In this document: in pieces, positions 11,825-22,620 of the stretch
Layout: each line of letters begins with the position of its first letter
Position numbering within the stretch: the stretch's first letter is position 1
Source: Chimonanthus salicifolius
Lineage: Eukaryota > Streptophyta > Magnoliopsida > Laurales > Calycanthaceae
Reading direction: 5' to 3'
NCBI GenBank assembly: GCA_013350335.1
Contig: CM023542.1
Coordinates: forward strand, 5,014,025 to 5,078,024
Length of the DNA stretch: 64,000 bases
Translations under genes and position numbers: made by a program
The notes under the pieces: model-generated
Told to the model about the DNA's origin: nothing
Seen by the model: the letters and a program-made list of their open reading frames with translations, nothing else
Database searches by the model: none

Positions 11825-14800
11825 TGTCACGCCCCGACCCGACCGGTGGGCCCGGAACGCGACTATTTTTTTTTTTTTTTTTAAAGATAAACTGAACCAC
11901 AAGCATTCATACTGGGCCGGATCAACAGTTAGGCCCAGCGGTTACACATTTGCACGTCAAGTGGACTCAAACATGTACCATATGCTTCCCAAAAATCAAG
12001 ATATAACAACATCAACATATAACATATTCACATCAAATCTATCATTGATTAATACAAAGCATACGGAAATTAATCATTGATTCATTATTCAAAAGCATTA
12101 TCTCAAAAGGCAACATAGCCGATTACATCAATTCAACATAGATTAAGTACCACATCCGGTACTTAATAAAAGACAACGATTCCAAGAACCAATAGAAAAG
12201 ATCAGGGCATTCCCCTCCGGGGGAATCCCAAGACACTGCCTCAGCTTAATCGCCCTAAGCCTGAAAGAGAGGGTCCTCCTCCTCGGGTTCATCGCCTGAA
12301 AGGTGAGTGGTGTGAGCTAACTAGTCCAGTGAAGGATAATTAACAATGCACATTAAGTAAATAATAAAACAGATCAGCAACAGTTCAATATCACATGCTT
12401 GATAACAATAAGTATAATCTCGAATAATATAACAACATCATTAAGCCACTGCCATTATCCACCGTAACGCCTGCCGACTACACTGAGACCAGTATTAAGT
12501 CCCGACACGGTCAAAATACATCCTTGCAAGTACATCTCCGGCTCTAACTTAGCCGATACTGACACCCTCAAGTCAGCAACTGACGACAGCATGGTCCGCC
12601 CATGGTCCAGTAGACATAAACCATCTCTCATATGGCTGATATTGGTTCAATAGCCCAGGTACGTGGAAGCAGTCTTACATACACATACGATCAACACCGT
12701 AATATCAAATCATCACAGCACTCTTACCATAGTGCATCATGTATAGGCACATGAGTGGGTTCATCAAAATTGAAACCACTCATTGCTCAATATAACACCT
12801 GTTTACAAAATCTGCAGAGTTAAGTTTCCTCACCGTGATCGTGTGGTTACGCAGTCTCTGTTCAAACAACATACAAGTGCTCAATCAAAATTCATAACAA
12901 ATACATACACATACGTAGTATTTTGGAAATCATACATTTTCCCACAAAAAATCTGGGGTTGATGGAAATGAGTCTCCTACTTGGTTTCTATCCTTTTTAA
13001 GCCATCCACAAGATAATAATATAATAATAATAGGGGCTCAATCCAAACTTATATTGTCTTCTGGGCATTGACCAGATTGACTTATTGAGTGAGGTCTAGA
13101 TCCTCGGGTCACTTCTGGGTTGTCTTCTGGATATGACCAGAGCTGACATTTTGAGTAGGCCTCGAGGTCACTTAGTATCCAACTATAGTGTCTTCCTGAA
13201 AGTGAATCACTCAGTTCCCGACTAGTGTCAGACTGAAAGCGTATACAATAGTATTTACACTATAAATAATAAGAGAAAGGGGTTAGTACATTTTTAATTA
13301 ACAAGGGGGTATACATCATCACAAATAATCAAATACATTAAATAAACAGTAATCAAACAACATTTCTCATTTTAAAAACGGGTCCCTCGGAACATCACTT
13401 CGGAACATGGGTACAGTGGCTTCGGATCATCCGAACCACACTAGATTAAGTTACTGGCCTCAGAACTTGGGGCCTAACTTCGGATAGTCCGAAGACTGGG
13501 TCTCGGACCGTCCGAAGTCCATCCGAAACAGGAAAACAGGAAACAGTAAGTCTCGGTGGGTTTATAGGGCTCGGAACGTCCGAAAACTGGGTTCGGACCT
13601 TTCGAAGAGGTTCGGTCCTTCCGAAAGAGGCTTGGCTCGCCTCGGGCGGACTGGGCTTCGGGTGAAGTTTGGAACGTCCGAGGGTCACTGCTTGGACCGT
13701 CCGAAGATCGGCTCTCGGACCTTCCGAGAGTCATCTTCTCCAACTGTCTGTAACTGCAGATAGTTACGGCGGTTCCACAGTAAAATACGATTCCAGAAAG
13801 GGAAGGCTTCCCGGATTCGTTTTTCACATTCGTCTGATCTGATGGACTCCTCTGGGAGTCCTCTTTCCATAGGGAGAGGTTTGGAGCTCAGAAGCTCGAA
13901 GGGTCATCCGATTTTAAGGTCAAATGCTCACGGGTACAAGAAACCCATGGTTTTCCTTAGTTTTTAAAACTGATTTTTCTCACTCCATACTAAACCAAAA
14001 TCGGTTTTATTTGATTCTAAACAGATTAAAATCGAAAGGGGATTGCAAAGGATACCTTTGCTCGGGTTCTTGGGCTAAGAATTTGATTTTTTTGGAAAAT
14101 CTTCTTCTAAGCAACAGTAACTGAAAAACAGAGAAGGGAGGGGCTCGGCTTGAAATGAAATTACAGAGAGCAGAGAAGAGAAGAATTGCTGGGAGTTGAA
14201 ACCGACTGAAAGAGGCTGAATTTATAGGTTTTCTGGACGGAAAATCGGCTGAATCCGATGAGACAGGACGACGGGAGGTGATCATCACCACCGGAAAATG
14301 GGCCGAGCGGCCAGTGCACGCTGCATGGCGTGTGCAGGCTGCTCTGCTTTTGCAGATCAGTCCCCAATTATTTTCCAAATTGCAGAAAGGGCCTTATTTT
14401 AAGAAAATTGATTTTTGAACTAAGAGTACTGATTTAAGAACTTAAAAACTTGATCCAACCTTACAGATGGGTTGGGTTTTGAAAACTTTGGTTATCATAA
14501 AAATTTCAGAAATTATCTCTCGCTAAAAACCCTTGATTTAAATAAAAATCACATTTTACCCATAATTACTTAATTAAACAAATGTAAAAATAACCAATTT
14601 GTAAATCTTATTTTGAAATGAAATGAAATATCTAGATCATTCCTAAAATGATCTAACACCAATTACCATTTTCAAAATTTATCTCTTTCCCGAAATTATT
14701 TAAAATAATTAAAACTCTCTTTTGGGGTTCCAACGGCGATATTTAAATATCATTTTCTGAAAATTAAATCATTTTAAAACAATAAATGCAAATCTTTCAT

Positions 14801-15038
14801 TAAGGATAACATTATCCACCAATAATATACACACATCAATATAATTTATAAAAACGCATCTAAAAGTGGTAAATTACCAAAATACCCCTTCAGCTGAACG
14901 GGCTGGATCTCTGAGCTCACGAACTCGGATTGGGCCAAACTTGGGCTTCCTTCGAAGCCTCAGCCGAGATCCTCGAGGTCAACAGGTTAAACATGATTAA
15001 CGAGGTAAAACACACCTAATCTGGAGCAGGGTATTACA
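11825..15038 (-). mobile_element. Solo LTR of a Ty3/gypsy-like retrotransposon, 3.2 kb, perfect TSD
   Basis: On the minus strand it begins TGTAATACCC and ends GGGGCGTGACA, the usual TG...CA ends of plant gypsy LTRs. The 5-bp direct repeat GTTCT flanks it exactly at 11,820-11,824 and 15,039-15,043. No internal region, gag or pol is present, so it is a solo LTR left by recombination between two LTRs. The long T run at 11,866-11,882 and the palindrome cluster at 13,422-13,727 lie inside it. Open frames inside, up to about 120 codons, follow GC-rich repeats and resemble no protein. Orientation relies on the known GGGGCGTGACA ending next to a tRNA-Met binding site in many plant elements. Confidence 0.85.
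13422..13727. repeat. Cluster of ~10 imperfect palindromes TCGGANNNTCCGA
   Basis: Copies are at 13422-13434, 13479-13493, 13503-13515, 13571-13583, 13592-13606, 13611-13625, about 13671-13681, 13692-13705 and 13715-13727, with half-sites near 13,388-13,406. The core is TCGGA-NNN-TCCGA, the spacer varies and the linkers are unrelated. The cluster lies within the solo LTR. Confidence 0.85.
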
Positions 15039-15043
15039 GTTCT

Positions 15044-15780
15044 CCAATATACCAATAGGTATTTAGCCACGGCATGAATTGTTTAGTGCTTTCACATAAG
15101 AAGATGCAATTGTTCCAACAGAAAATAAGAATTCTTGGATTTGAAATACAAAACAAAGCAATTTCTCCAAATCTTCCTCCATCATATGGTGACAGTAATG
15201 AAGATGATTGTTACACGAAACGATGATTTTGATTCCTTTTGTGAACCAGAAGACTGCACCACTCCTCAACATGAGCTCATTAAAGCCAAGTTAGGTATTC
15301 CATCCAGATAGAACCCTGATACTGAAGTCAATCACGACAGAGATGCTCAGGTCTATGTTCTTTTCTTGGCCAAAGAGTCTGCATAGAATATCTATTGTAG
15401 TTTTATTACAATTGTCTTGTTCTAATGCTTTAATTTCAAATTCTCTAGATTTAATGAATCTAGAGGTCCCATAATCTTCTGATTGGGGATCAAAGGAAGA
15501 TTGGGATCTTCTGCTACTCCCACTATCATCTTTTATAGAAGAAATTCTCTCTTCTAAAATCTTTTTTTCTTTCTCCTAAAATCTTCTAGAACTTTGGGCT
15601 TCATTTTGGGCCATCTTCAATTCTTCCTTTAAGAAATTCTCTAGACAAAAAATCAGGGAGAGAGTTAGTCTCTCCTTTTATATATTCAATGACAAAATCA
15701 AATATAGCTAGAATAGATTGCCATCTAGCAAATATTTGATTTGTTGCCAGTTTTTTTTACATCTTTCCCTTTTGTACTTT
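15044..15780 (-). pseudogene. Endogenous pararetrovirus (Caulimoviridae-like) relic: RNase H end and start of downstream ORF
   Basis: On the minus strand, about 15,750 to 15,601 encodes the C-terminal end of a Caulimoviridae-type RNase H. Visible short motifs are FDFVIEYIKG and SLPDFLSREF. It ends at a TGA (15,603-15,601). A second ORF starts at ATG 15,614 in another frame, overlapping the first by 14 bases, as in several pararetroviruses. It has a premature stop after 12 codons, stays open again to about 15,297, then shifts frame. It is cut by the solo LTR next to 15,043. Sequence upstream of 15,750 is frameshifted and decays. It is a fossil without intact genes. The genus cannot be assigned; an RT-bearing ORF followed by a second ORF is known in several genera, including endogenous florendoviruses. 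Confidence 0.6.
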
Positions 15781-16019
15781 CTTGTTATCTCTCTGGAAAA
15801 AAAAAATCTGCTGTCGCCCACATCTTCAACCAGATAGTTTGTCTCATTGGCAGATTTAGAGGGTGTTGAAAGTGAAATAATGAGCTCGTGATCATCGAAG
15901 AAACAGGTCTGAATTCCTAGTCACCATATAAAGTTCCTCAGTCAAGTATACTGGCATAGTTCCAATAAGTGTTTGCAAGCAGGGAAGCACCTCGGATAAA
16001 TAGTTTCTTATAGATCTTG

Positions 16020-16478
16020 AGCAGTGGATGTTTGAACTAGCAACGGTCATCTAAAAGGGATGGATTCCAAGTCAACACTTGGATCAACTTCCCACCAGAT
16101 TTGGGTCTTAGAAGGTGTCCTCGTTATGGTAAAGTGTCGAAGTCATTTACACTGATCTATCATGCAAGTAAATTATGTTCAAATAATAGAAGCACTTACA
16201 ACTAATGTGTTGGATGAGATTGGTGGAAGCAAAATTGGATTTGGTGATCAATTACAATCCAACTGATCATTAACTAATGGTGGGAGCATACTGTACATGG
16301 ATTCTGAGCTGTCAAGAAACACTGGAGGAATCATAATTAACACTGATTCTAATGCAAGAAATGAAGGAAGTGATAGTGGTCAGGCCACATTTTCAGGGGC
16401 AGCTTTGGTGGTAGGTAGAATGATGGATAGAAGCATGGACAAAATCATCATTTTCTGCAGACCAAATGAATGAAATTG
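16020..16478 (+). pseudogene. Coding-like relic of unknown gene
   Basis: From about 16,160 to 16,473 one frame is open except for a single TGA near 16,264. It contains protein-like segments such as NTGGIIINTDSNARNEGSD and a Gly/Ala patch before RMMDRSMDKII. Upstream frames (16,020-16,140) also look protein-like but carry stops. I recognise no family. It may be a decayed gene or retrocopy fragment. Confidence 0.25.
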
Positions 16479-16700
16479 CAACAATTACATGCATTTCAAG
16501 AGTTGTGTCTTTGCAAGTCACCTGCTGTTAGTATCATTCGACCTTGATTCATTTGATTGAACTTCAAAATCACTCATCCTCCATGTAAATTCCATTAGAT
16601 GAGTGATTGGTAAAATGTCACAGTTCAAGTTGAGAGATCATTTTCCGTGGGGATCATTTTAATCGTAAGCTATAGGATTTTGGTAACATTGAGATTACAC

Positions 16701-17105
16701 TTTTTTTTTTTTTTTTGAAATGGTAAATAAGATTATATTAAAAGAACCAAGGGTGCGAAAACAGAGGACAATGAAAAAGGGAAAAAAAAAATACAAAAGC
16801 CCCTTAGACCCAAAAAAAGATAGCCCCTATGGACAAAAAACCTAGGAAAGGCTAATACACTCTTTCCAGACACGCATCAGGTTGGTCTATGAATAATGTT
16901 GGAAGTCAGAGAGGGAAGACGCCCATGCAATGCATTTGACAAGAACTCAATTGCCAACACTTTAAGGACTTACAGCACGATTCTGAAAACTCTATTATTG
17001 CGCTCCCTACCAGATACCCTACAGGGTGGCGAAGAGGGCAAGACGCCACATAATGGTGCACCTAGTGGAGGTATTAAAAATCTTCCAAGCGAACTATGAT
17101 TATCT
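16701..17105 (-). mobile_element. 3' end of an L1-type LINE
   Basis: The plus strand begins with a run of 16 T at 16,701-16,716, which is the poly(A) tail of a minus-strand element. Just before it, the minus strand reads TATAATCTTATTTACCATTTC, a common LINE 3' end in plants. Further upstream the minus frames include ERNNRVFR, typical of the segment after the zinc-binding region of LINE reverse transcriptase ORFs. The element is 5'-truncated and broken by stops. Confidence 0.55.
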
Positions 17106-17359
17106 TTAAAGCAAAAGTATGCACACATAAAACCAGGCCTCCTGAGCATAACTGAACCTTCTCTGTAGCTGAAAATATACAAGAGCAGATGATGATTTCT
17201 GTGGTAAGTGGAGGCACCTAATATGGATGAGAAAATATATGATATCCATCTTCGAAGAATGTCGATACCTTTAGTGTTTCTGTTAAAAATGTAGGGCATT
17301 GGCTGAAACTGTTCAATATGCAAACAAACATGCAAGGTGCCACGATGAGATATCATGCC

Positions 17360-17691
17360 TGTTATGAAATAAGATGAAAATCACACTAGTCAAATCATAA
17401 GATCAAGTCACACAAGAGACATGGGATTTTACGTGGTTCATCCGAAGGCTACGTCCACGGAGCATTTGCTCAATTCACTATGAAGAAGATGAAGTACAGG
17501 GTGCTACAATAAATCTCTCCATAGTCTCTCTACTCATCTAGACAAAGAGAAATCTGACATCTGCTTAACTCTAAAGAGTAAAACTTACCCTTATATAATT
17601 GGGTTTACAAGAGAACTTAGGCCTAATGGGACCAACTTAATATTGGCCTTTTTAGCCAAACCCAATAATGCCAATGGGCCACTCCATAACA
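17360..17691. mobile_element. Copia-like LTR fragment or solo LTR
   Basis: It begins TGTTATG and ends CATAACA, a 7-bp terminal inverted repeat. It contains TTTACGTGGTTC and GGCTACGTCCACGG, a pair seen in many plant copia LTRs. The 5-bp flanks (ATGCC and CGCAC) do not match, so the TSD is lost or the copy arose by recombination. Confidence 0.55.
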
Positions 17692-17962
17692 CGCACCAGA
17701 TGAATGGCTTGGATTAATGAATGGTTTGCCCACTTTTACCATCATCTCTAGTCAAACAAAACGCCCAGTGCTTCTCATGTTCATCCATGTCATATAGCTC
17801 TATTGTTCTACCCACTGTCTAGAAACTCCAAACATTCATCTAGGTCATTTGAATTGATTAGATTTTGAGCCAACTTTTCAGGCCAAAACTCGCTTTAAAA
17901 CACTTTTGCCAAAACTCAAGCAGAGTGAGTGACTTGGCTAGCTTCACTTTTCAAGATTTTAG

Positions 17963-18127
17963 TCAGGCTTCTAACTGCTGCCCTGAACCCTGTGGTGCAC
18001 TAGCTTGCAACAGTTTATAAAGCTGATTAAATACGCCATGCTTCTGAATTAGAAAGACAAGATCTGTTAATTTCTTCTCTCTACTGGATAACAGGCTCAC
18101 AATTTCTAAATATTCTGATGCAGATGA
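17963..18127 (-). CDS. Terminal exon of an unidentified gene, or gene fragment
   Basis: After an acceptor ATTAG (18,132-18,128) the minus strand is open for about 54 codons to TGA at 17,965-17,963. The peptide is well-formed: it starts SSASEYLEIVSLLSSREKKL, continues through a predicted helix with HGVFNQLYKLLQ and ends QQLEA. It looks like the C-terminus of a conserved protein, but I cannot name the family. A copia-like LTR lies 10 bases upstream of the acceptor at 18,138-18,439 and another lies downstream. No upstream exon was found with confidence; a donor-like AAG/GTAAGG occurs near 19,183. It may be an orphan exon carried between the two LTRs. Confidence 0.35.
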   Translation of the reverse strand, partial: SSASEYLEIVSLLSSREKKLTDLVFLIQKHGVFNQLYKLLQASAPQGSGQQLEA

Positions 18128-18137
18128 TCTAATGTAT

Positions 18138-18439
18138 TGTTGAAAAATAAACAGACCACAATAAAGCAAACACACAAGAAATCACATAGAAACACATGAA
18201 ATTTACGTGATTTTACGGTGCCTCTATATCCACGGTAAGATCGGAGCAATTTCACTATCTTCAAAAATATGGTTAAAATATTCTTTTCTTAACACCTCTC
18301 AATACAGATGAATTCTAATTACCCTAGAAATCCCTTAAAGATACAACATGTAATCAGCATTAGGTACAAAATTACAAAAACACTCTACAATTGAGATGTG
18401 TATCCCATATGACTGAAAATACAAGAAATCAACACAACA
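18138..18439. mobile_element. Solo LTR, copia-like, ~300 bp
   Basis: The element starts TGTTG and ends CAACA. Inside is TTTACGTGATTTTACGG then CCACGG, a decayed form of the motif pair in the 17,360 LTR. Flanks TGTAT (18,133-18,137) and TGTGT (18,440-18,444) match at 4 of 5 positions, consistent with a mutated TSD. Confidence 0.5.
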
Positions 18440-18449
18440 TGTGTTGGCA

Positions 18450-20085
18450 CAACTGGATGATGAATTTAATATTCAAAATTTCAAGTATCTTGTTGAACGG
18501 TATTAGTATTGGTTAAATACTGCATATACCCATTAATCAATACATTTTTCTCTACAGTATCTGTGTAGGTTTTTGAGAAAATGGTATGTCCAGACTCCAT
18601 ATTGATACCTCCCACCCCACGTTTGTCGATATTTAAAAAGTGACTGATATTGACGTATACTCTATTTGTCCCAATTTACTTGTCTTATATGGAATTTTGG
18701 AATTGTTCTAAAATAGTTGTCTCATTTATATTGGAGTAGTATAAGGGTGTTGAAAATGGATGAGTTCACATGAAGTCCTAGACTTAGTATAAAAAGTTTC
18801 TTAAAAAATATAAATGTTTCAAATGAGACAACTAATATGGAACGAATGAAGTATATTTATGGGTAAAAAAATGAAAAGATAGAAGAATGAAGTGGTGGGT
18901 ACCTGCATAAAATCAAATGGTTATGAGAACGCCAGCTAGATATAAACTTTTCTAGTTACGACATCAAATAGCTTTTTCCAAGTATCCAGACTAATCTCTT
19001 CTTACTTTATTGACAACCTAGCACACAATACAAATATTTTGCTATTTACTCGTATACTCAACTGAGAAAATGACACACAATCTTAGACCCAACTCACGAA
19101 ATAACTCACTCTGTCATGAAACTCAACAAGAGGAAAGATTTAATAAAAAATTGTTATAAGCAAAAGCGGAGAACCCTTACCTTCGACTATAGAATATTAT
19201 GCAAAGAAAGAGAAAAAGAGAAAGGGGTGGACGAACACCATTATTACCAAAGGTGATTTCATTATTACCAAACAGGAATTATAAGGCCTTGGTCCTCACC
19301 AAATGTTTGGTTTGATGAGTACCCGATTATGTGGCTCTGTGGCTCAGAGAAAAGATGGAATTCTTTTTGTAAAAATGAAGACATTGTTTAGGGAGATGAT
19401 ATCATGTCTTCTGGCTGAAAGCTTTAAGAATCATCTGCAGCTCTAGATGGTTCTGATTCATGTTTGCCTGTTTGGTTGACCAGTGGCCCCTTATTTGATT
19501 ACCTCAAAATCTATGGAAGATCAGAAAGAAAGGTCGCCCATTAAGATATCTTATCCTATTTAAAGAGTTTGACAAATGGACAGTTTATGAGAAAACAAGG
19601 TTCATTCATGTTGGAGTTGATGGTGAACAAGTTTCACATTAGAAATGTAGAGGAAGATTTAAGGATTTATAAAGTATTTTGGTCACTCTACCTAATAGAT
19701 TGGTCTTTTGTGATGGATATCAAGGTTATAACAAGTGGTTTTAGAGTCAGAGCTAAATCTTGTAACTAGCAGATAGGATGATTAGAGGATTGTTAAGATT
19801 GGCTTTGAATGAGTTACACGTTGAAATTTTAGAGGGAGATCTAAAAATTTATAGAGAACTTAAAGTCACTGCACTTAATATACTAATATTTAGAAATGGA
19901 CAACTTATACATACGAACAATGGTAAAATTTAAAGGAAAATGGGACCCCACATGTATGAAAAATAAGCTGCTCTAATAGTAAACTTGATAAGGAAGAGGA
20001 CCCTCTAATTGTTTTATTGTTGCCAACACCCAATTGATTTGCCATCTAACAAAACAGAGACCTTTACCCCAACTCATTGAGAAAC
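18450..20085. other. Intergenic DNA, no recognised gene
   Basis: Only short open frames without protein character are seen. A donor-like minus-strand site (GTCGAAG/GTAAGGG, near 19,183) is present but cannot be linked to an exon with confidence. Confidence 0.4.
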
Positions 20086-20086
20086 C

Positions 20087-20239
20087 ATGGGAGAGAAGGA
20101 GAAAGAGAAGAAGAAACTGAAACACCAACTCCCATCTCCACACCAGTATCAACAACACTTACCGACAACATCATCAACAACAACAGCAACAGCAGCCAAA
20201 CAAATCAATGTTAGATCCTCCTTTCAAGCAGAGCGCTGA
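20087..20239 (+). other. Upstream ORF overlapping the start of the 20,208 gene
   Basis: An ATG in good context (AAACCATGGG) opens a 50-codon frame, beginning MGEKEKEKKK and rich in Gln/Thr, that stops at 20,237-20,239. It overlaps the main ORF by 32 bases in another frame. If transcribed as one mRNA it would be met by ribosomes before the main ATG. Alternatively, the mRNA may start downstream of it. Confidence 0.4.
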
Positions 20240-20825
20240 CGTGAAAGGACTTAGATTTGGCGGTCAGTTCGTCGTGAAATCCTTCACAGTCCGGCGTGCC
20301 TCTCCTCTCGAGCTCTTGCGCCTCCTCTCTCTGCCACCCACCCATGACCACCACCACCACCACCACCACCACCCAAACTCCATTCCCTTCCCCTCTACCA
20401 TCACTTACCTGCCTACCAACTTCACCATCTTGGCCCACCATGCATGGCACACTCTCACACTGGGCCTTGGGACCAAAAAGTCCAAAGTTGTCGTCTTCAT
20501 TTTCGAATCCGAGAGCTTGAAATCGGCTGTAGACCGATTCTGGCCGTCCACAATTCTGCTTGGAGAAGTGAACAAGAAGCTAATCCGGGGGCTCCCAGGG
20601 TGCGAGATGGCCCGGTTCAAGTTCAGAAAAGGATGCATCACCTTCTATCTCTATGCAGTGAGACATATTGGGGACACCGGATTTGTGCGGTCCGATGATC
20701 TACGGCTGATATTGCAGTCAGTGGTTGGACTTCAGGATTTCATTGATCACACGGCCATGCTTGCACTCCCCAACCAAAGGAGCATATGTTTCTCAACCCC
20801 GCCACAGGTTGCAATGGCTCACTGA
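20208..20825 (+). CDS. Conserved plant protein of unknown function, 205 aa, single exon
   Basis: An uninterrupted 205-codon ORF starts MLDPPFKQSADVKGLRFGGQ and ends in VAMAH-TGA. From about residue 75 it has the dense, even composition of a folded domain, with YLPTNFTILAHHAWHTLTLG, a Lys/Val strand (KSKVVVFIFE), CEMARFKFRKGCITFYLYAV, and SVVGLQDFIDHTAMLALPNQ. Residues 47-54 are eight consecutive His encoded by a CCACCA-type microsatellite (20,346-20,372), in a loop-like region and probably variable in length. I recall close plant proteins of similar length that are annotated as uncharacterised, and I do not assign a reaction. No signal peptide or membrane helix is evident. The start was chosen as the first ATG of the frame. 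The upstream overlapping ORF at 20,087 is odd for a highly expressed gene. Confidence 0.85.
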   Translation: MLDPPFKQSADVKGLRFGGQFVVKSFTVRRASPLELLRLLSLPPTHDHHHHHHHHPNSIPFPSTITYLPTNFTILAHHAWHTLTLGLGTKKSKVVVFIFESESLKSAVDRFWPSTILLGEVNKKLIRGLPGCEMARFKFRKGCITFYLYAVRHIGDTGFVRSDDLRLILQSVVGLQDFIDHTAMLALPNQRSICFSTPPQVAMAH

Positions 20826-20829
20826 GCAC

Positions 20830-22280
20830 TACATCTCATCTCTCTCTATTGATTTTTTTTCCTTCTTTCTATGCATGACTTCTTTTTTTCTGTAACTTGC
20901 TTCCTCTGTTGATGGGGTTGGAAAACTTAATTTTGCTTATTTTTTGAAAATCCTTTCTTTTCCTTTTTTTTTTTCTTTAATTTCGTTTGAGGATATTGGA
21001 ATTTATTGGGATTGAAAATATATGGGACTATTGTAAGCTGATGTTTCAAAACAACTGTATTTTTGGTGTCTTCTTTCTGTCTTTTTTAACTCCATTTTCG
21101 AATTGATAAAATGAAAGTGTATAACCAGGATCCTCTTTTCATGATTTAGAGAAGAAGAAGAAGAAGAAGAATTATTTATTTTTTTGAAATGGCAAAAACA
21201 CCTCTGTTTGAGGATGCATAGTGCCTTCCTTGTGGAATCTACAATGATTCTATATAAACTACTCTACAGAGGATTCACATTCAAATAATGTTGGTAAATG
21301 GCTAAAATATGAGAAACTACATTGTTGTTGTTGTTAACTTGTTATGTATATTTTACTATATTTTTTCTTATTTTTTTCCACTTTTTATGGACCTGTAACA
21401 TGCGCCTTGGAGGAAAGGGTAATGTGTAGCCCAGAATCCAACCATTAAGGCAATGGCTGCACCAAACTTGACTGAAAAGGCCATGTTACCACCACCACCT
21501 AGTTAAACTGACCACTCGCAGCTCGTGTTAGTGTGAAAATGAAAGTGGTGTTGGTGGGTTTGTTAATGGAGTGGAAATGGTGTGAGCAAGAAGGGAGAGA
21601 GGTTGGCAGAAACTCAATATGCCTCTCTTAAGGGTTCTTTGTTCGATTCATGTTCAAATCTAATGGGCCACTCTTTATAATTTATATTTATTTAATCATC
21701 TATCAAATGAATTTAAATTTATAAGATTTTCAATGTATCTAATAGCATGTCTGATTGGTATATTTTACAAATGTGTTCCACTAGTCTAACTTAGAAATTC
21801 TATTGATAATTAAAATTGAAAGATAAAGAGGTGAGAGAATAGTGCGATGGATGATGAAGACATGGTCGAAAAAGCTAGCCTGCATCATTCAAAGCAAAAG
21901 AAAGAAGGGACCAGCTCCCACTTGTTTCTGCATCATACGGTTCTATAAAAGTGAGGGACACAGTCTTCTTTTCTGTTCTCCTTTAATCATGCCTGTGACC
22001 CAACTTCTTCTTTTCTACGAATCACGGCACCTTTGCATTCCTACATACATTTATTTATTTATTTATGTATATATGGTTGGCAATGATGGATGAATACAAT
22101 GGCCCAGGTCGAGCTAATTGTTTTCTAACACGTGAATTTGTCATCTATAAAATGTTTAATGATGATGGTGACTTATAAAGAAAAAAAATTAATTATTTGA
22201 AACCAATTTATTGATCAATATATTGTCAAAGTTCAATTGATTGTCTTTCATCTCAAAAAGTAAAAAGTTTTAATTGGTTG
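20830..22280. other. 3' flank and AT-rich intergenic DNA
   Basis: It contains T-rich 3'-UTR-like sequence after the 20,208 gene, an AGAAGA microsatellite near 21,151 and no recognised gene. Confidence 0.45.
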
Positions 22281-22284
22281 GGAT

Positions 22285-22620
22285 CAGAGATCGAAATATC
22301 GGCTGATACATATCATATCGGCCGATATGTATCGGTTTTTCATGGCCAAACGATATCGGCTGATACAATATGTATCGGCCAGTAAAAAAGGCTATCGGCC
22401 GATATGCATAAAAATTAGTATTTAAAATTTTTTTAAATTAAAAAAAAAAAAAACAAAAATTGATACGTTTTTTACGGTTTTGAATATCCGAAGTGAGAAA
22501 ACTGCAATAAAATGAAAAAAATGGATGAGAGAGAAAATTATCGACCGATATTTCAATCGATATTTGCATATCGACCGAAATACAGGCCGAAGCGATTTTT
22601 TTTATCCAGATTTTAGAAAA
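22285..22620. mobile_element. TATCGGCCGATA palindrome-rich repeat element, copy 1
   Basis: It begins near CAGAGATCGAAATATCGG and carries repeated forms of the 12-bp palindrome TATCGGCCGATA and GATATGTATCGG, an A-rich centre, then ATCGACCGATATTTC and GACCGAAATACAGG on the far side. The inverted layout and AT-rich core suggest a non-autonomous DNA transposon or foldback element. Ends are only approximate and no TSD was fixed. Confidence 0.5.

Noticed and set aside
13474..13827. A 117-codon minus-strand open frame in the solo LTR
   Set aside because: It follows the GC-rich palindrome array, has no start context or protein character, and overlaps other equally open frames.
16970..17356. A 128-codon minus-strand open frame
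   Set aside because: Its 3' half lies within a LINE 3' relic (contains ERNNRVFR); the 5' half has no protein character.
17340..17700. A complete LTR element formed by the LTRs at 17,360 and 18,138
   Set aside because: The two differ too much in length and sequence, there is no primer-binding site between them, and one has its own partial duplication.
20211..20641. Antisense open frames over the 20,208 gene
   Set aside because: Shadow frames; the plus strand has the conserved protein.
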